Of a stretch of DNA of 42,899 bases, positions 41,479-42,899 are shown in pieces. Position 1 is the first letter of the stretch, and every line of letters begins with the position of its first letter. Source of the stretch: Oceanobacillus kimchii X50 (GTDB lineage: Bacteria > Bacillota > Bacilli > Bacillales > Amphibacillaceae). Both the position numbers and the translations under genes were made by a program. Below the pieces are notes generated by a model. That model ran no database searches, had not been told where the DNA came from, and saw nothing but the letters and a program-made list of their open reading frames with translations. The stretch spans positions 144,008 through 186,906 of the forward strand of contig NZ_CM001792.1 of assembly GCF_000340475.1 (NCBI RefSeq), given 5' to 3'.

Positions 41479-42138
41479 ATGAATTCAAAATATACAAGCT
41501 TATTAGGAATAGTGTTGATTACTATAGCAATAACTGCAGGTTGTAATACTTCTGCAGAAGAATCAAACGGCACAGATAATACCGAACAAAATCATAGCTC
41601 GAATCAAGCTTCTCCAGATTCAAACCATACGTCTTCCCCAACGGATGCATTGGAAGAGGAGACAGATAGAGATACTTCTGATTCAGATACCATTGTTCAG
41701 AAAAATAATCCTAATACAGCTGGAAAAATTGAAGAGAAAAGTGATGAGGAAACTGGAAATTCTACTAATAATATACAAAGTTTGAAAGAGGAATATCTTG
41801 AAAAACTATATAAAACCAAAAAAGAGACAGATAAAATTCGTAAAGAATCAGAAGATGATATTACTTATGCTTTAAAAAAAGTAGAAGGTGACAGATACGA
41901 TGTTTGGGATGGTTTATTAAATGAAATTTACGGTATTTTAGAAGTTCAGTTATCAACAAAAGAAATGGAAGCTTTAAGAGTAGAACAACGAGAGTGGTTA
42001 GAATACAGGGATAATACTGCGAAGGAAGCATCGCTAGTATATGAAAATGGCACTATGGAGCAGTTGGAGTATGTAACTGTTCAAAACAATTTAACGGAGG
42101 AAAGATGCTTTCAATTAGTGGAAGAATATATGAAATAA
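41479..42138 (+). CDS. LprI-like (DUF1311) lipoprotein
   Basis: A 219-residue lipoprotein. The signal peptide ends in AITAGC with Cys22. Residues about 25-95 are a low-complexity linker rich in Ser, Asn, Asp, Glu and Thr. The C-terminal part (about 100-219) has the LprI N-terminal domain pattern: WDGLLNEIYGILEVQLSTKEMEALRVEQREWLEYRDNTAKEA, then TVQNNLTEERCFQLVEEYM. Members of this family are thought to inhibit lysozyme in some bacteria; that is not shown here. The site GAGAAAGGA precedes the ATG. It lies between two DJ-1 paralogs. Confidence 0.82.
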   Translation: MNSKYTSLLGIVLITIAITAGCNTSAEESNGTDNTEQNHSSNQASPDSNHTSSPTDALEEETDRDTSDSDTIVQKNNPNTAGKIEEKSDEETGNSTNNIQSLKEEYLEKLYKTKKETDKIRKESEDDITYALKKVEGDRYDVWDGLLNEIYGILEVQLSTKEMEALRVEQREWLEYRDNTAKEASLVYENGTMEQLEYVTVQNNLTEERCFQLVEEYMK

Positions 42139-42199
42139 CCTGTTCGTTAACTTACACTTTTAATTTGCTGAATATACATAATAATTTGGGAGGTATAAG

Positions 42200-42793
42200 A
42201 TGTCACAGCGAACAGTTGGTATATTATTATTTAATGAAGTAGAAGTTTTAGATTTTGCAGGACCATTTGAAGTTTTTTCTATTACAACATTACATAATTC
42301 GAATGATAAGTTGTTCAATGTGAGTACTATCTCAGAAAATGGAGAACTAGTTACTGCAAGAAATGGTTTGAAAGTTTATCCAGACTATAGTTTTGTCAAT
42401 CATCCTTCCTTTGATATCGTAATAATTCCTGGAGGATATGGTGCTGAAGAAATTGAAATTAGCAATCCTAACGTAATTAATTGGATTAAAAATCAACAAG
42501 CAAAAGTAGAATTTATGACTTCGGTCTGTACTGGTGCGCTGCTACTTGCAAAAGCAGGAATTCTAGATGGGAAAAGAGCAACTACACATTGGATGGATTT
42601 AGATAGACTAGAGAAGGAATATTCATCTGTATTAGTCCAACGTGATACTAAGTTTATTGATGAGGGTTCCATTATTACTTCTGGAGGGATTTCAGCAGGA
42701 ATTAATATGTCTTTTCATTTGATTTCTAGGTTACATGGAATTGAAGTTGCGAAAGAGACAGCCAAACGAATGGAATATGATATTAATTTATAA
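42200..42793 (+). CDS. DJ-1/PfpI family protein
   Basis: A 197-residue cytoplasmic protein of the DJ-1/PfpI superfamily, in the branch of isonitrile hydratase and of the N-terminal domain of GlxA-type regulators. It begins TVGILLFNEVEVLDFAGPFEVFSI, has FDIVIIPGGYGAEEIE (the glutamate next to the active site), the nucleophilic Cys110 in TSVCTGALLLAKAGILDGKRATTHW, and ITSGGISAGINMSFHLI. No DNA-binding domain is attached. The ribosome site TTGGGAGG precedes the ATG. It is about the same length and motif order as the repaired protein at 40516 and is its tandem paralog. Substrate unknown. Confidence 0.9.
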   Translation: MSQRTVGILLFNEVEVLDFAGPFEVFSITTLHNSNDKLFNVSTISENGELVTARNGLKVYPDYSFVNHPSFDIVIIPGGYGAEEIEISNPNVINWIKNQQAKVEFMTSVCTGALLLAKAGILDGKRATTHWMDLDRLEKEYSSVLVQRDTKFIDEGSIITSGGISAGINMSFHLISRLHGIEVAKETAKRMEYDINL

Positions 42794-42899
42794 GTGAATG
42801 AATTTTATAATTGGTAATTTTTATTTGAAAACAGGAAATTCTAGTGGTGTTTGGATAAAATATTAAGGTTAAGACAAAAACTTGAATTTGATTGGAATG

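Noticed and set aside
42794..42899. The last 106 bases after the second DJ-1 gene
   Set aside because: No complete feature is visible; there is no clear terminator or start of a new gene before the window ends.

Overview
The window is low-GC Bacillota DNA, most likely from a Bacillaceae species of the Oceanobacillus/Virgibacillus/Gracilibacillus type. The evidence is the block sigW-rsiW-cdaA-cdaR-glmM-glmS with a glmS ribozyme, a Spo0E-type phosphatase, Bacillus-style AGGAGG ribosome binding sites and many TTG/GTG starts. The genus is an inference. No phage, CRISPR array or intact insertion sequence was seen.

Layout. (1) 1-4.8 kb: tRNA-Lys, then a mevalonate operon (mvaA-mvaK1-mvaD-mvaK2). 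(2) 4.8-15 kb: a small Spo0E-like gene, the sigW autoregulated operon with its anti-sigma gene, the c-di-AMP pair cdaA-cdaR, glmM, an S9 prolyl-oligopeptidase-type peptidase, and glmS behind its ribozyme. (3) 15-17.1 kb: an aldo/keto reductase bracketed by two degenerate copies of one intergenic repeat. (4) 17.1-22.4 kb: a MerR-controlled ABC exporter, a TetR gene with an unknown membrane protein, and a TraB/GumN-like lipoprotein. (5) 22.6-26 kb: the most interesting segment. A MutS2-like ATPase without the Smr domain sits behind a structured leader with a 7-codon upstream ORF and an intrinsic terminator. It is followed directly by an Erm(A)-type 23S rRNA methylase with both leader peptides of the erm(A) translational attenuator. 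(6) 26-32 kb: GNAT, a TRAP transporter with a candidate cre box, a broken membrane protein and a Fur-boxed flavin reductase. (7) 32-35 kb: a degenerate ABC-ATPase/LytTR fusion next to an ABC exporter preceded by a 9-12-9 direct repeat that fits a LytTR site. (8) 35-42.9 kb: GNAT, DinB-like protein, DUF6320-type protein with an alcohol-acetyltransferase-like enzyme, several small membrane proteins, and two DJ-1/PfpI proteins around an LprI-like lipoprotein.

How the parts work together. SigW/RsiW, CdaA/CdaR and GlmM/GlmS form the usual cell-envelope stress and amino-sugar block, and the mevalonate genes supply isopentenyl diphosphate for undecaprenyl lipids. The 22.6-26 kb segment looks like a macrolide-responsive module in which two ribosome-directed proteins are each preceded by a short peptide whose stalled translation could switch on expression. 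The link of the MutS2-like protein to antibiotic response is inference.

Quality caveat. Eight genes are broken by a single-base frameshift exactly at a homopolymer of four to six bases: seven look like one base too few and one like one base too many. One is mvaK2, whose loss should not be tolerated if the mevalonate route is the only one. I read most of these as sequence errors and mark them as frameshifted rather than dead. Two other genes have an in-frame TAG, and one DUF3888-like gene looks truly decayed.
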